A DNA stretch of 64,000 nucleotides from the NCBI GenBank assembly GCA_947643615.1, contig CANRWO010000005.1, positions 1 to 64,000 of the forward strand. The letters run 5' to 3'. Under the pieces are notes generated by a model that searched no databases, was not told the DNA's origin, and was given only the letters and a program-made list of their open reading frames with translations. The position numbers and the translations under genes are program-made. Positions 19,783-27,616 of this stretch are shown piece after piece. The DNA comes from an uncultured Lachnospiraceae bacterium (GTDB taxonomy: Bacteria > Bacillota > Clostridia > Lachnospirales > Lachnospiraceae). The number at the start of each line of letters is the position of its first letter. Position 1 is the first letter of the stretch.

Positions 19783-19811
19783 TTGCTATTTTAAAAATAT
19801 GCCGCTATAAT
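19783..19811 (+). promoter_or_regulatory. Promoter of aroC
   Basis: The plus-strand -35 TTGCTA (19783-19788), a 17-bp spacer and the perfect -10 TATAAT (19806-19811) lie 44 bp before the aroC start codon. The A/T-rich divergent region 19645-19854 probably also carries a leftward promoter for the peptidase gene, but no box pair there was convincing. Confidence 0.75.
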
Positions 19812-19854
19812 TTAGATATACACAATCAAGTCACAGAAAGGCACGGTTATTGAT

Positions 19855-20955
19855 ATGGCAGGATCAACATTCGGAACAATTTTCAGGATCACCACATGGG
19901 GGGAATCCCACGGGGCGGCGCTGGGCGTCGTTATCGACGGGTGCCCGGCGGGATTGCCCCTATGCGAGGAAGACATCCAGAAATACCTGGACAGGCGTAA
20001 ACCCGGCGCCAGCAGCATTGCGACTCCCAGGAAGGAGGACGATAAAGTGGAGATCCTCTCCGGCGTGTTTGAAGGAAAGACCACCGGTACCCCCATCTCC
20101 CTTATGGTCCGCAATACCTCCCAGAATTCCGGCGATTACAGTGAGATTGCATCTTACTACCGCCCCGGCCACGCGGATTATACATATGACCAAAAATATG
20201 GTTTCCGGGACTACCGCGGAGGCGGGCGTTCCTCCGGCCGGGAGACTCTCGGGCGCGTAGCTGCCGGGGCCGTTGCCTGCAAGATTCTGGAACAGATGGG
20301 AATCACGGTCTGCGCTTATACCAAAACCATCGGCGCAATCCAGGCAGATATGAAACATTTTGACCGGGATGCCATCCTGCAGACCCCCACCGCCATGCCT
20401 GACCGCAAAGCGGACGATGATGCCATCTCCTATCTGGAAGGCGCCAAAAAGCAGTCCAACTCCGTGGGTGGGTGCATGGAATGCATTATAGAGGGTGTTC
20501 CCTCCGGGGTCGGGGACCCTGTCTTTGAAAAATTGGATGCCAACCTTGCAAAGGCAATCATGTCCATCGGCGCCGTGAAGGCAGTGGAAATAGGGGACGG
20601 CTATAAGGTCTCCTTCCGTTTCGGAACGGATAATAACGACTGTTTCCAGATGGAAAACGGCAAAGTAGTGAAAACCACCAACCATGCAGGGGGCATCCTG
20701 GGCGGCATCAGCGACGGCAGTCCCATCGTTATCCGCGCACATGTAAAGCCTACGCCTTCCATCTATACCACCCAGCAGACGGTCAATAAATCCGGTGAAA
20801 ACATCAATATCAATATCAAAGGCCGGCATGACCCCGTTATCATCCCCAGGGCCGTGGTAGTTATGGAATGCATGGCAGCATTGACTATACTGGACGCCAT
20901 GTTGGTCAATATGTCCGCAAAGTTAGAGCATGTGGTGGATTTCTACAAGAAATAA
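19855..20955 (+). CDS. aroC: Chorismate synthase
   Basis: This FMN-dependent enzyme makes chorismate, the branch point to aromatic amino acids. The 366-residue protein begins AGSTFGTIFRITTWGESHG, as the family does. It contains RPGHADYTYDQKYG and GRSSGRETLGRVAAGA, the conserved FMN and substrate segments, and a C-terminal GRHDPVIIPRAVVVMECM. AAAGG lies 13 nt before the ATG, a longer distance than usual. It stands alone between its own promoter and terminator, with no other shikimate gene nearby. Confidence 0.98.
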   Translation: MAGSTFGTIFRITTWGESHGAALGVVIDGCPAGLPLCEEDIQKYLDRRKPGASSIATPRKEDDKVEILSGVFEGKTTGTPISLMVRNTSQNSGDYSEIASYYRPGHADYTYDQKYGFRDYRGGGRSSGRETLGRVAAGAVACKILEQMGITVCAYTKTIGAIQADMKHFDRDAILQTPTAMPDRKADDDAISYLEGAKKQSNSVGGCMECIIEGVPSGVGDPVFEKLDANLAKAIMSIGAVKAVEIGDGYKVSFRFGTDNNDCFQMENGKVVKTTNHAGGILGGISDGSPIVIRAHVKPTPSIYTTQQTVNKSGENININIKGRHDPVIIPRAVVVMECMAALTILDAMLVNMSAKLEHVVDFYKK

Positions 20956-20965
20956 CTCAAATGTG

Positions 20966-21001
20966 AAAGCAGCCGATCTTCCAAAGGAACCGGCTGCTTT
21001 T
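20966..21001 (+). terminator. Terminator after aroC
   Basis: Arms AAAGCAGCCG and CGGCTGCTTT enclose a 15-nt loop and end in TTTT on the plus strand, 10 bp past the aroC stop codon. It is also in position to stop leftward transcription from the lactonase gene. Confidence 0.9.
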
Positions 21002-21100
21002 ATAATGACATCAGAACCATTATATGACTTAAGGCGTATTTGAAACATCATTCCCACAGCCTGCACAACCCAGCATGCTGTATGGCTGTAAACCTGCATA

Positions 21101-22153
21101 TCACTCCGGTCGCAGCTTATGGAATATAATGCAGTTAGGCACATCCACTTTGATTGCAGGGCCGTTCATGATCAAGGTCCCATTATCAGGATCCACTCTG
21201 AAAAAAGTCATATCATTGGTCTCATGGTTTAATGACACCAGATATTTATTGTTGGGGAACAGGCTGGCATCCTTGGGGTATTCCCCACTGATAGGCAGGC
21301 AGAACAGCCGGTTCAGGAAACCGGATTCCTTATCGACGCTGTAAAGCACTGCGGAATTATCCCCTGCGTTGGTGCTCAGCAGATAATTGTAATCTTCGGA
21401 AAATGTCAGCGCACTGGAGGCATTGATCTTTGCATTTTTAATATTGTCGATGGTCTGGATCTTATCGAAAACCGGAACATTATTCTTATCCTCATAAGAA
21501 TACACATCAATGTAACATTTCCATTCATGTACAATATAAATATATCTGCCGTTTTCCGAGATTTTAATATGGCGCGGCGCAGACTCCAGTTCGCTCCTGA
21601 TGATATCCACCAGCATCACCCTGCCCATCACGGGATCAAAGCGGTACACATTCACATGATCCATGCCCTGGTCCGCCACCAGCAGGTATTTGTTGTCATG
21701 GGTCATTCTTGCACAGGTAATGTGGGGACGGAAATTCCTCTCCGCCACGCTGCCCATTCCCTTATGAAAAATTTCATCCGTTATTCCACCAATCGTACCG
21801 TTCTCTTTCAGGCGCAGCACCGTAAGTTTACCGTCATGGTAACCGGCCACAAACAGGAAACGATCCTTGTAATCCGTGGACACATAACATCCCCTCATAC
21901 CGTTGATAGGCGCAAAGTTCATCATTTCCAGACTGCCGTCCTCTAAGATGTTGTAGGACTCTATTCCGAAATCCGTAATGGAATAGAGATATTTTCCGTT
22001 GTGTGAAATAGTCACATAAGAAGAATTGGTGATCTCAACCTTGCCTTTCTCATGAAACCTTCCCTGCTCCATATCCACATCATATATTTTTATGCCATGC
22101 TTGTCCCCATGGGTATAAGTAGAGACATATGCCACGTATTTGTCCTGTGTCAT
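21101..22153 (-). CDS. Lactonase family seven-bladed beta-propeller protein
   Basis: The 350-residue protein is of the family that includes 6-phosphogluconolactonase (PF10282). Repeating blades are visible as NGKYLYSI, DRFLFVAGY, NKYLLVADQG, NGRYIYIVHEW and NKYLVSLNH. The segment FRPHITCARMT resembles the family's substrate-facing PH motif. There is no signal peptide, so it should be cytoplasmic. AGGAGG stands 8 nt before the ATG. Substrate cannot be read from the sequence; sugar lactone hydrolysis is the family's known activity in some members. Confidence 0.88.
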   Translation of the reverse strand: MTQDKYVAYVSTYTHGDKHGIKIYDVDMEQGRFHEKGKVEITNSSYVTISHNGKYLYSITDFGIESYNILEDGSLEMMNFAPINGMRGCYVSTDYKDRFLFVAGYHDGKLTVLRLKENGTIGGITDEIFHKGMGSVAERNFRPHITCARMTHDNKYLLVADQGMDHVNVYRFDPVMGRVMLVDIIRSELESAPRHIKISENGRYIYIVHEWKCYIDVYSYEDKNNVPVFDKIQTIDNIKNAKINASSALTFSEDYNYLLSTNAGDNSAVLYSVDKESGFLNRLFCLPISGEYPKDASLFPNNKYLVSLNHETNDMTFFRVDPDNGTLIMNGPAIKVDVPNCIIFHKLRPE

Positions 22154-22199
22154 GGAAAATACCTCCTAATCTTACTTTCTTCTAAATATAGCACAAATA

Positions 22200-22231
22200 A
22201 AAACAGCGGTCAACCTTCATAGGGACCGCTA
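22200..22231 (-). terminator. Terminator after the Cys-rich gene
   Basis: Arms AGCGGTC (22206-22212) and GACCGCT (22225-22231) enclose a 12-nt loop. On the minus strand the hairpin is followed by GTTTTT. It lies between the Cys-rich gene and the lactonase gene and separates the two transcripts. Confidence 0.75.
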
Positions 22232-22327
22232 TCTCTTATAAATTTGTACTTTAACCCGTTATGCGGAAGGAGCAAAACCGTGCCTGATCACAACCGCGGC
22301 CCCTGCAAACAGGGAGCCGGCATTTTA

Positions 22328-22723
22328 TCAGGAATCACAGCCACAGTCATCCCTGGACGAGGAACGGGATACTTCCGGGAAATCCTGCCAGCGGGGAGGG
22401 TTCATATTGGGAACATCACAGCTGTTATTTCTTTCCATGCGATCCTCCCTTGCGTCTCCACAATCCGGCTTATCCGGTTTGCAGTCACAGTCACAGTCGC
22501 GGTCACGCTCTTTCAAAGCCTCCCTGACTGCTCTCTCACTGCCACATTCATCCACTGCCCTCTCCACAGCGCGCCTGCACCTGTTCCTTTGTCCGCCCCT
22601 GTCACAGCAGCCATTGCTGCTGCATCCGCAGTTATTGTCACGTCCGCAGCCGTTACCGCAGCCAAAGTTGCACCCGCAGCCGCCAAAACAGGATAACAGA
22701 AGAATAATCCATAAACAATTCAT
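22328..22723 (-). CDS. Cysteine-rich small protein with hydrophobic N-terminus
   Basis: I do not recognise the family. The 131-residue protein starts with a hydrophobic stretch (MNCLWIILLLSCFGG) that could be a membrane anchor or signal, followed by a Gly/Cys block (GCGCNFGCGNGCG), a charged helix rich in Arg, Glu and Ala, then DCDCDC and a C-terminal tail ending DDCGCDS. It has 19 cysteines. The start at 22723 has GGTGA 5 nt upstream. The DNA strand bias of the Cys/Gly blocks matches protein coding. It is followed by its own terminator. Cysteine density suggests metal binding or a disulfide-rich spore or envelope component; both are guesses. Confidence 0.7.
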   Translation of the reverse strand: MNCLWIILLLSCFGGCGCNFGCGNGCGRDNNCGCSSNGCCDRGGQRNRCRRAVERAVDECGSERAVREALKERDRDCDCDCKPDKPDCGDAREDRMERNNSCDVPNMNPPRWQDFPEVSRSSSRDDCGCDS

Positions 22724-22783
22724 AGTCTTCACCATTTGTTGTATTTACTGTATTCTATTCTGCCATCCGAAAACTGTGCCTGT

Positions 22784-23320
22784 TCACTTTTTTAAGAGCT
22801 TCCTGCGGATATAGCGGAAAGTCTTCTCCTCCCCGTCCCTTGCCAGCATCTGCAGTATATGCTCCAGGGACTTCGCAGTCCGGGGATGGATCGGTACCTT
22901 CCCCTTTCCCTTGAGATAATATTTCAGGGGGGAAGCGTCGGTATAAGAATCCCCCTCATATACCTTGCTGGCAGCTATCCTGTCCATCACCATCTCCGCA
23001 AGATATTGATCCGGCATAGGCACCGGTATCATGCTGCCTGGCGCTGCCTGCATACTGTAGTCGATCCAATACTCATAATGATGCTTGTTCCTGCCTTTGT
23101 GATGGAGCCATGCGCCGGAATAACCGATATCTTCACGCTCCGCGTTGTTGGGACTTCTGGTTCCCTGATAGTATTTCATGCCTACCATAAATTCCGTGGG
23201 ACTGTATTTCGACAGGTCATGTAAAATGCCCTGCTTATAGAGCCCGATGCGGAAGCACCCCTGTGCCACCAAATACTTATGGTAGGTGATCGTCTTAAAA
23301 TGGTTCCACGCTTTGCTCAT
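22784..23320 (-). CDS. DUF5662 family protein
   Basis: The protein has about 178 residues and no signal peptide. Conserved His and Asp residues occur as ILHDLSKYSPTEF and WLHHKGRNKHHYEYW, a pattern recalling metal-dependent HD-type hydrolases, but activity is not established for the family. The start at 23320 has AAGG 8 nt upstream and lies 10 bp past the stop of the pseudo-debranching gene, so the two are co-transcribed. An in-frame start at 23383 would overlap that gene by 50 bp and lacks a binding site. Confidence 0.8.
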   Translation of the reverse strand: MSKAWNHFKTITYHKYLVAQGCFRIGLYKQGILHDLSKYSPTEFMVGMKYYQGTRSPNNAEREDIGYSGAWLHHKGRNKHHYEYWIDYSMQAAPGSMIPVPMPDQYLAEMVMDRIAASKVYEGDSYTDASPLKYYLKGKGKVPIHPRTAKSLEHILQMLARDGEEKTFRYIRRKLLKK

Positions 23321-23330
23321 TTTAAAAACC

Positions 23331-25190
23331 TTATCCGGCTTTCCGGCCCCTTCTTTTTGCCTTCTTTTCCGGTTCCGCCACACTACAGTATATTGCAGTG
23401 CTCCTGGGCGGAAGACGCCTTATATACTCTTCCTCCGCAGCCGTCTCCTCCCCTGTGGCGAAGACACGCTCCCATTTCATGCCCTTGGGAAGCTTGGGCA
23501 GCGCCAATTCATGGCCTTCCCAATGCATATTCAATGCCAGGTACAGGAAGTCATCCTCTTTTCCGTCAAGCTTGTGGGCATACTTGCCGCAGTACAGAAA
23601 ACCGATATGCCGGTTATAGCTCTCCGTCTGGGCGCGCCATGCATTTTTCCCATGATAGGAAAGATCCGGATAGCCACAGGATAAATAGTCCATAAGCTTC
23701 ACTTCCTGTTCACCCCGGAGGACGGGATGGCTTTTCCTGAATTCCACCATACCCTTCCAGAATCCGTATAAATCCTGGTATTTCTGCAAATCACGCCAAT
23801 CCAGCCATGTAGTTGCATTGTCCTGGCAGTAAGGATTATTGTTGCCCCGCTGGGAATTGCCGAATTCATCCCCCATAAAAATCAGAGGCATGGAATGGGT
23901 GCACAGCAGTATCGTATAGGCATTCTTGATCTGCCTCTGGCGGAGTTCCCGTATCTTCAGCTTACGGCTGTTCCCTTCCTCACCGCAGTTCCAGCTGCAG
24001 TTATAGTTCGTCCCGTCCCGGTTTTCCTCACCGTTTGCCTCATTATGCTTATAGTCGTAGGAAACCATGTCCATCAAAGTAAAGCCGTAGTAATTGGTCA
24101 GGTAATGCACCCTCCCCAATTTCTGCGGAATCCTGCGCATCTGGTACATCAGGTCTTCCAACATATTCTCGTCGCCCTTTAAATACCGGCGCACCGTATA
24201 GAGATAATCGTCCTGATAACATGCCAGATTCGGGGAAAGCGGCGTCTCATCCCTTTCGTAGACAGCACTGGTATTAAAATGGTAGTACCAAAGCTTCGTA
24301 TCTGCCAGCAGCGGGTCGGTAGCCGGCACCTCCACCTGCAGATCCGTCCCCATAAGGTGAAATCCGTCCACATGGTACTCCAGCACCCAGAAACGCAGGA
24401 TTTCCGGTATGGAAGCGGCCCTCATTTCCCTGGGGAAGTAGAACTGCATCACCAACTCCATGCCGTTCTTATGGAGCGCCTTCACCATCTCCTTAAATTC
24501 GGCAACGGCATCTTCCCCTCCGGCATAATCCGCCTTGGGCGCATAATAATACCCTTTTTTATATCCCCAATAGTTCAGCTTCGGCTCCTTCTCCAGCAGC
24601 GGGAGGCCGTAATTTACCGCCGGGGCAGGCTCCGGCTCCAGCTCTAAGAATTCGTAGCCGGGCTGTAATTCTATGGTAGTGATCCCTGTATCCTTCAAAT
24701 ACGGGATTTTCTCTATGATTCCCTGATAGGTCCCCCTGGAGGTCACTTTAGAGGACGGGTGTGCAGTAAATCCCCTGACATGCATACAATACCCCACACT
24801 GTCCGAGTACCCAAGGCGGGGATGCTTGTCCCCATCCCAGTCGAAATCCCCCATCGGAATCAAAGCCTTTAAATCACTCTCGTTCCGTAATTTCCCATAG
24901 CCTTTCTTTCTTTCAAAGCTTCGGGCATAGGGATCGGGGACTTTCCTGTCCCCCTCGTAGAATTGATACGATATCTGGTCTGCCTGCAGGCCTTCTATAT
25001 GCTTGCAGTAAACATTGCCGGTTTTTTCCCCGGCAGTAAAGGCCTCTCTGCCAAGCTGCCTCCCTGTCTTTCTGCTGTATAGTATCACACCGCAGGAAAC
25101 TGCTTTTGTAGCATAGGCAAAGCGGATTCCATTTCCTTCCACATGGGCACCGAGAGGGTAAGGATTTTGCTGCATACTGGTTTTTGTCAT
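23331..25190 (-). CDS. GlgX/isoamylase-like protein lacking all GH13 catalytic residues
   Basis: The 619-residue protein has the full layout of bacterial glycogen debranching enzymes: an N-terminal CBM48-like domain, a GH13 barrel and a C-terminal beta domain, with the GlgX-type segment KHNEANGEENRDGTN intact. The catalytic positions are replaced. Where the nucleophile motif should read GFRFD it has GFHLM (His278, Met280). The acid/base motif LIAEPWD is LWYYHFN (Tyr303). The TAHDGFT motif is TNYYGFT (Tyr367-Tyr368). Region I has Gln and Arg instead of Asp and His. It should be inactive as a hydrolase but could bind glucan. The start at 25190 has GGCGGG upstream; the frame is intact, so selection keeps the fold. 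Confidence 0.88.
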   Translation of the reverse strand: MTKTSMQQNPYPLGAHVEGNGIRFAYATKAVSCGVILYSRKTGRQLGREAFTAGEKTGNVYCKHIEGLQADQISYQFYEGDRKVPDPYARSFERKKGYGKLRNESDLKALIPMGDFDWDGDKHPRLGYSDSVGYCMHVRGFTAHPSSKVTSRGTYQGIIEKIPYLKDTGITTIELQPGYEFLELEPEPAPAVNYGLPLLEKEPKLNYWGYKKGYYYAPKADYAGGEDAVAEFKEMVKALHKNGMELVMQFYFPREMRAASIPEILRFWVLEYHVDGFHLMGTDLQVEVPATDPLLADTKLWYYHFNTSAVYERDETPLSPNLACYQDDYLYTVRRYLKGDENMLEDLMYQMRRIPQKLGRVHYLTNYYGFTLMDMVSYDYKHNEANGEENRDGTNYNCSWNCGEEGNSRKLKIRELRQRQIKNAYTILLCTHSMPLIFMGDEFGNSQRGNNNPYCQDNATTWLDWRDLQKYQDLYGFWKGMVEFRKSHPVLRGEQEVKLMDYLSCGYPDLSYHGKNAWRAQTESYNRHIGFLYCGKYAHKLDGKEDDFLYLALNMHWEGHELALPKLPKGMKWERVFATGEETAAEEEYIRRLPPRSTAIYCSVAEPEKKAKRRGRKAG

Positions 25191-25220
25191 AATGTCCCGC
25201 CTTTCTCTCCAGATATTTTT

Positions 25221-25249
25221 ATTATAATGTATTGCAGGAAAAATCACAA
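25221..25249 (-). promoter_or_regulatory. Promoter of the pseudo-debranching gene and DUF5662
   Basis: The minus-strand -35 TTGTGA (25249-25244), a 17-bp spacer and a perfect -10 TATAAT (25226-25221) lie about 30 bp before the start codon. The region is shared with the divergent DUF1292 gene. Confidence 0.8.
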
Positions 25250-25341
25250 GCGGTTATACTTAAAACTGTAGTGAAAACTGTAATGCATCATGGGAATTAG
25301 GTTGAAGAATCATGCCGGTGCACAGATTTTTCAATCGGCGG

Positions 25342-25406
25342 TTTGTGTCTGCGCGCTGCTTGCCACAAAATCGCTTATGCGCTAAAGGCAGCGCAGAAAT
25401 GAGGAT
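25342..25406 (+). repeat. 65-nt leader element, copy B (before the DUF1292 gene)
   Basis: The copy runs from TTTGTG to AATGAGGAT, with the last bases supplying the ribosome binding site 3-4 nt before the start at 25410. It matches copy A before leuB at 59 of 65 positions, with the differences clustered in the segment between the two hairpin halves. CTGCGCGCTGC (25349-25359) can pair with GCAGCGCAG (25388-25396); TTTGTG can instead pair with CACAAA (25364-25369). Confidence 0.7.
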
Positions 25407-25409
25407 ACA

Positions 25410-25730
25410 ATGGCGAAACAAAATGAGTATGAAGATGAAGAAATGACGGTGGAACTGGAGCTGGAAAACGGTAAGACAGTAAACTGTGCGGTCATCACCA
25501 TAATGACTGTGGAAAAGAAGGATTATATCGTACTTCTGCCGCTGAATGAAAAAGGGGAAAACGAGGACGGCGAGGTCTGGTTCTACGCCTACAGTGAAAA
25601 CCCCGACGATCCCAACGAGGAGCCTGTGCTGGATTACATTGAGGATGACGACGAGTACGAAAAGGTGGCCGATGCCTTTGACGAGTATCTGGACAACTGT
25701 GAATTTGACGAAATTGTGGAGGACGAGTAG
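25410..25730 (+). CDS. DUF1292 family protein
   Basis: This is a small acidic protein of 106 residues in the YrzB/DUF1292 family, whose function is unknown. The typical core is present (TVELELENGKTVNCAVI, then DYIVLLPL and EVWFYAY), followed by a strongly acidic C-terminal helix (DDDEYEKVADAFDEYLD). GAGG lies 5 nt before the ATG and belongs to the 65-nt leader repeat. It runs rightward against the helicase gene, whose end is 25 bp away. In other Firmicutes the family often sits near the Holliday-junction resolvase gene yqgF; here it is alone. Confidence 0.9.
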   Translation: MAKQNEYEDEEMTVELELENGKTVNCAVITIMTVEKKDYIVLLPLNEKGENEDGEVWFYAYSENPDDPNEEPVLDYIEDDDEYEKVADAFDEYLDNCEFDEIVEDE

Positions 25731-25755
25731 ATTCGAACTCATGCTGTGTCATGAC

Positions 25756-27615
25756 CTAAAGCAACGGGTTTAAAAACCTGGACGGGAGCCTGGAGCCTGT
25801 GTCTGTTTCCTTCAGATACAGCAGTTCCAGGCTCTTTGCCGCCCTGGTCATAGCCACATAGAAAATCCGCCTTTCTTCCTCACAAGTATCTCCGTCCGGC
25901 ATCTTTCCATGGGGGAATACTTTCTCATTGCAGTCCGGTATCAGTACATGGTCAAATTCCAGGCCCTTGGAGCCGTGGACTGTCATCAGCCAGACAGCGT
26001 CACCGGGTTCCTTCGGCATGCCTGCCATCCTCTCCTGCTGTTTTTTCCCCTGTTCCAGCGACATATTATATTCTTCCTGTGCAGCCAGCCACTCTTTTGC
26101 ACACCGGAATCTCCCTGCATCCGCTTTTACCCACTCCAGCATTTCCTGCCATTCCAGCCATTTGTCAGGATGTCCTTTGGACTGCTCCCTCAGGTATCTT
26201 TCATACCCTGCCGCTTTACAGATATACGCCACTGCTGCTTTTAAAGAAGCTTTTCCCATATATCGCAACTGCCTTTCCAGCAGGTCCAATGCCCCAAGCT
26301 GTTTTGGCGCGTTGGCATAGTAAGCTTTCACCTGCCCCAATGACTCCCCGTTTGCCAATGCTTCCCTGCTGATATACCGGGAAGGCCTGTTACAGATATA
26401 CAGAAATCTTTCCCTGCTCCATTCGCCCTGTGCCAGCAACAGATAGGATAAAATATCCCGGACAATAAAGTGGTTATAAATACTTTGGGCCTTTTCCTTC
26501 ATCACATAGGGAACGCCTGCCCTGCGAAGCCTTGCCGCAACTCCCTGCATCAAAGCGTTTGTGCGGAATAGGACGGCATGGCTGTGACGGTATGGTGATT
26601 CCTTCAGCCTCTGTATTAAATAAGCATACTGGCTTTCCCTGTCCGGGAAGGCTCGTACCGCCACAGGGAAACCATTGCCTTTCTCCATATCATTTCCTTG
26701 ATCCGTACCGTCGAAAGATGCAGGATGCAGTTCTTTTGGGAAGCGGTTCCTGTTTTCTCCGATCACCTTTGAGGATGCTTCTACAATCTCTCTGCAGCTG
26801 CGGTAATTGATATTTAATAACAGTTGTTTTGCATTAAATTCTTCTTTAAACATTTTCAGGCATTCCGGCTGTGCCCCCCGGAATCCGTAGATCGCCTGAT
26901 CGTCGTCCCCTACCGCAAAAAGATTACAGGGCGGCTTTGCCAGGAGCTTTACGGTCTCGTACTGCATGGGGTTGATGTCCTGAAATTCATCCATTAATAT
27001 ATGGTCAAAGCGGTTCTGCCAGTATTCCCTCCTGTGAGGCTGCCCGGAAAGCATTTTCCGGCATTCCCAGACCATATCGTCAAAATCCACTGCCCCAAGC
27101 TTCTCCCTTGCCGCCTCATATCGTTTTAAAATGGCAGGAAAAGCCGCCCTCCATTCCTTCGGCGCTTTCTCAGCCGCTTCTTCCATGGACAGGGTATTCT
27201 TATAAAAGCTTATTGCGCCGAGGATTGCCCCGGTATCTTCCTGCAAAAGCTCTTTAAAGGCTTCCTTGGAATAATCCTTCAGGATAGGCAATAGGATCTT
27301 TTTCTTCTGGGATTGGTTTAAGGGACTCTCCGGCCTGATACAGCCTGACTCTCTTAGCATATGATAGAAAACGGAATGAAAGGTTCCGAAATTGACGGGA
27401 AGGTCAGCGGGAGAAAGTTTACGGAAACGCTGCTGCATGGAAGCCGCTGCATCTTTAGTAAAAGTGACCACAAGGATTCGTTCCGGTGGAGTCCCACATT
27501 CCAACAGATAAAGGATACGTTGAGTGATGGTATAGGTCTTCCCGGAGCCAGGGCCCGCCAACAGCAGCAAGGGCCCCTCTCCGTGAGTCACAGCAAGTCG
27601 CTGTGGCTCATTCAT
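25756..27615 (-). CDS. UvrD/Rep-type ATP-dependent DNA helicase
   Basis: This is a superfamily-1 3'-5' helicase of about 619 residues, shorter than PcrA. Motifs appear in order: Walker A GPGSGKT (residue ~25), Walker B DEFQD, motif III VGDDDQAIYGFRG, motif IV NYRS, motif V TVHGSKGLEFDHV and motif VI YVAMTRA. The start at 27615 lies 1 bp past the gltX stop, with GGAG 9 nt upstream inside the end of gltX, so translation is coupled. The upstream in-frame ATGs lie within gltX. Small UvrD paralogues like this accompany PcrA in Clostridia; a repair role is inferred. Confidence 0.92.
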   Translation of the reverse strand: MNEPQRLAVTHGEGPLLLLAGPGSGKTYTITQRILYLLECGTPPERILVVTFTKDAAASMQQRFRKLSPADLPVNFGTFHSVFYHMLRESGCIRPESPLNQSQKKKILLPILKDYSKEAFKELLQEDTGAILGAISFYKNTLSMEEAAEKAPKEWRAAFPAILKRYEAAREKLGAVDFDDMVWECRKMLSGQPHRREYWQNRFDHILMDEFQDINPMQYETVKLLAKPPCNLFAVGDDDQAIYGFRGAQPECLKMFKEEFNAKQLLLNINYRSCREIVEASSKVIGENRNRFPKELHPASFDGTDQGNDMEKGNGFPVAVRAFPDRESQYAYLIQRLKESPYRHSHAVLFRTNALMQGVAARLRRAGVPYVMKEKAQSIYNHFIVRDILSYLLLAQGEWSRERFLYICNRPSRYISREALANGESLGQVKAYYANAPKQLGALDLLERQLRYMGKASLKAAVAYICKAAGYERYLREQSKGHPDKWLEWQEMLEWVKADAGRFRCAKEWLAAQEEYNMSLEQGKKQQERMAGMPKEPGDAVWLMTVHGSKGLEFDHVLIPDCNEKVFPHGKMPDGDTCEEERRIFYVAMTRAAKSLELLYLKETDTGSRLPSRFLNPLL

Positions 27616-27616
27616 T

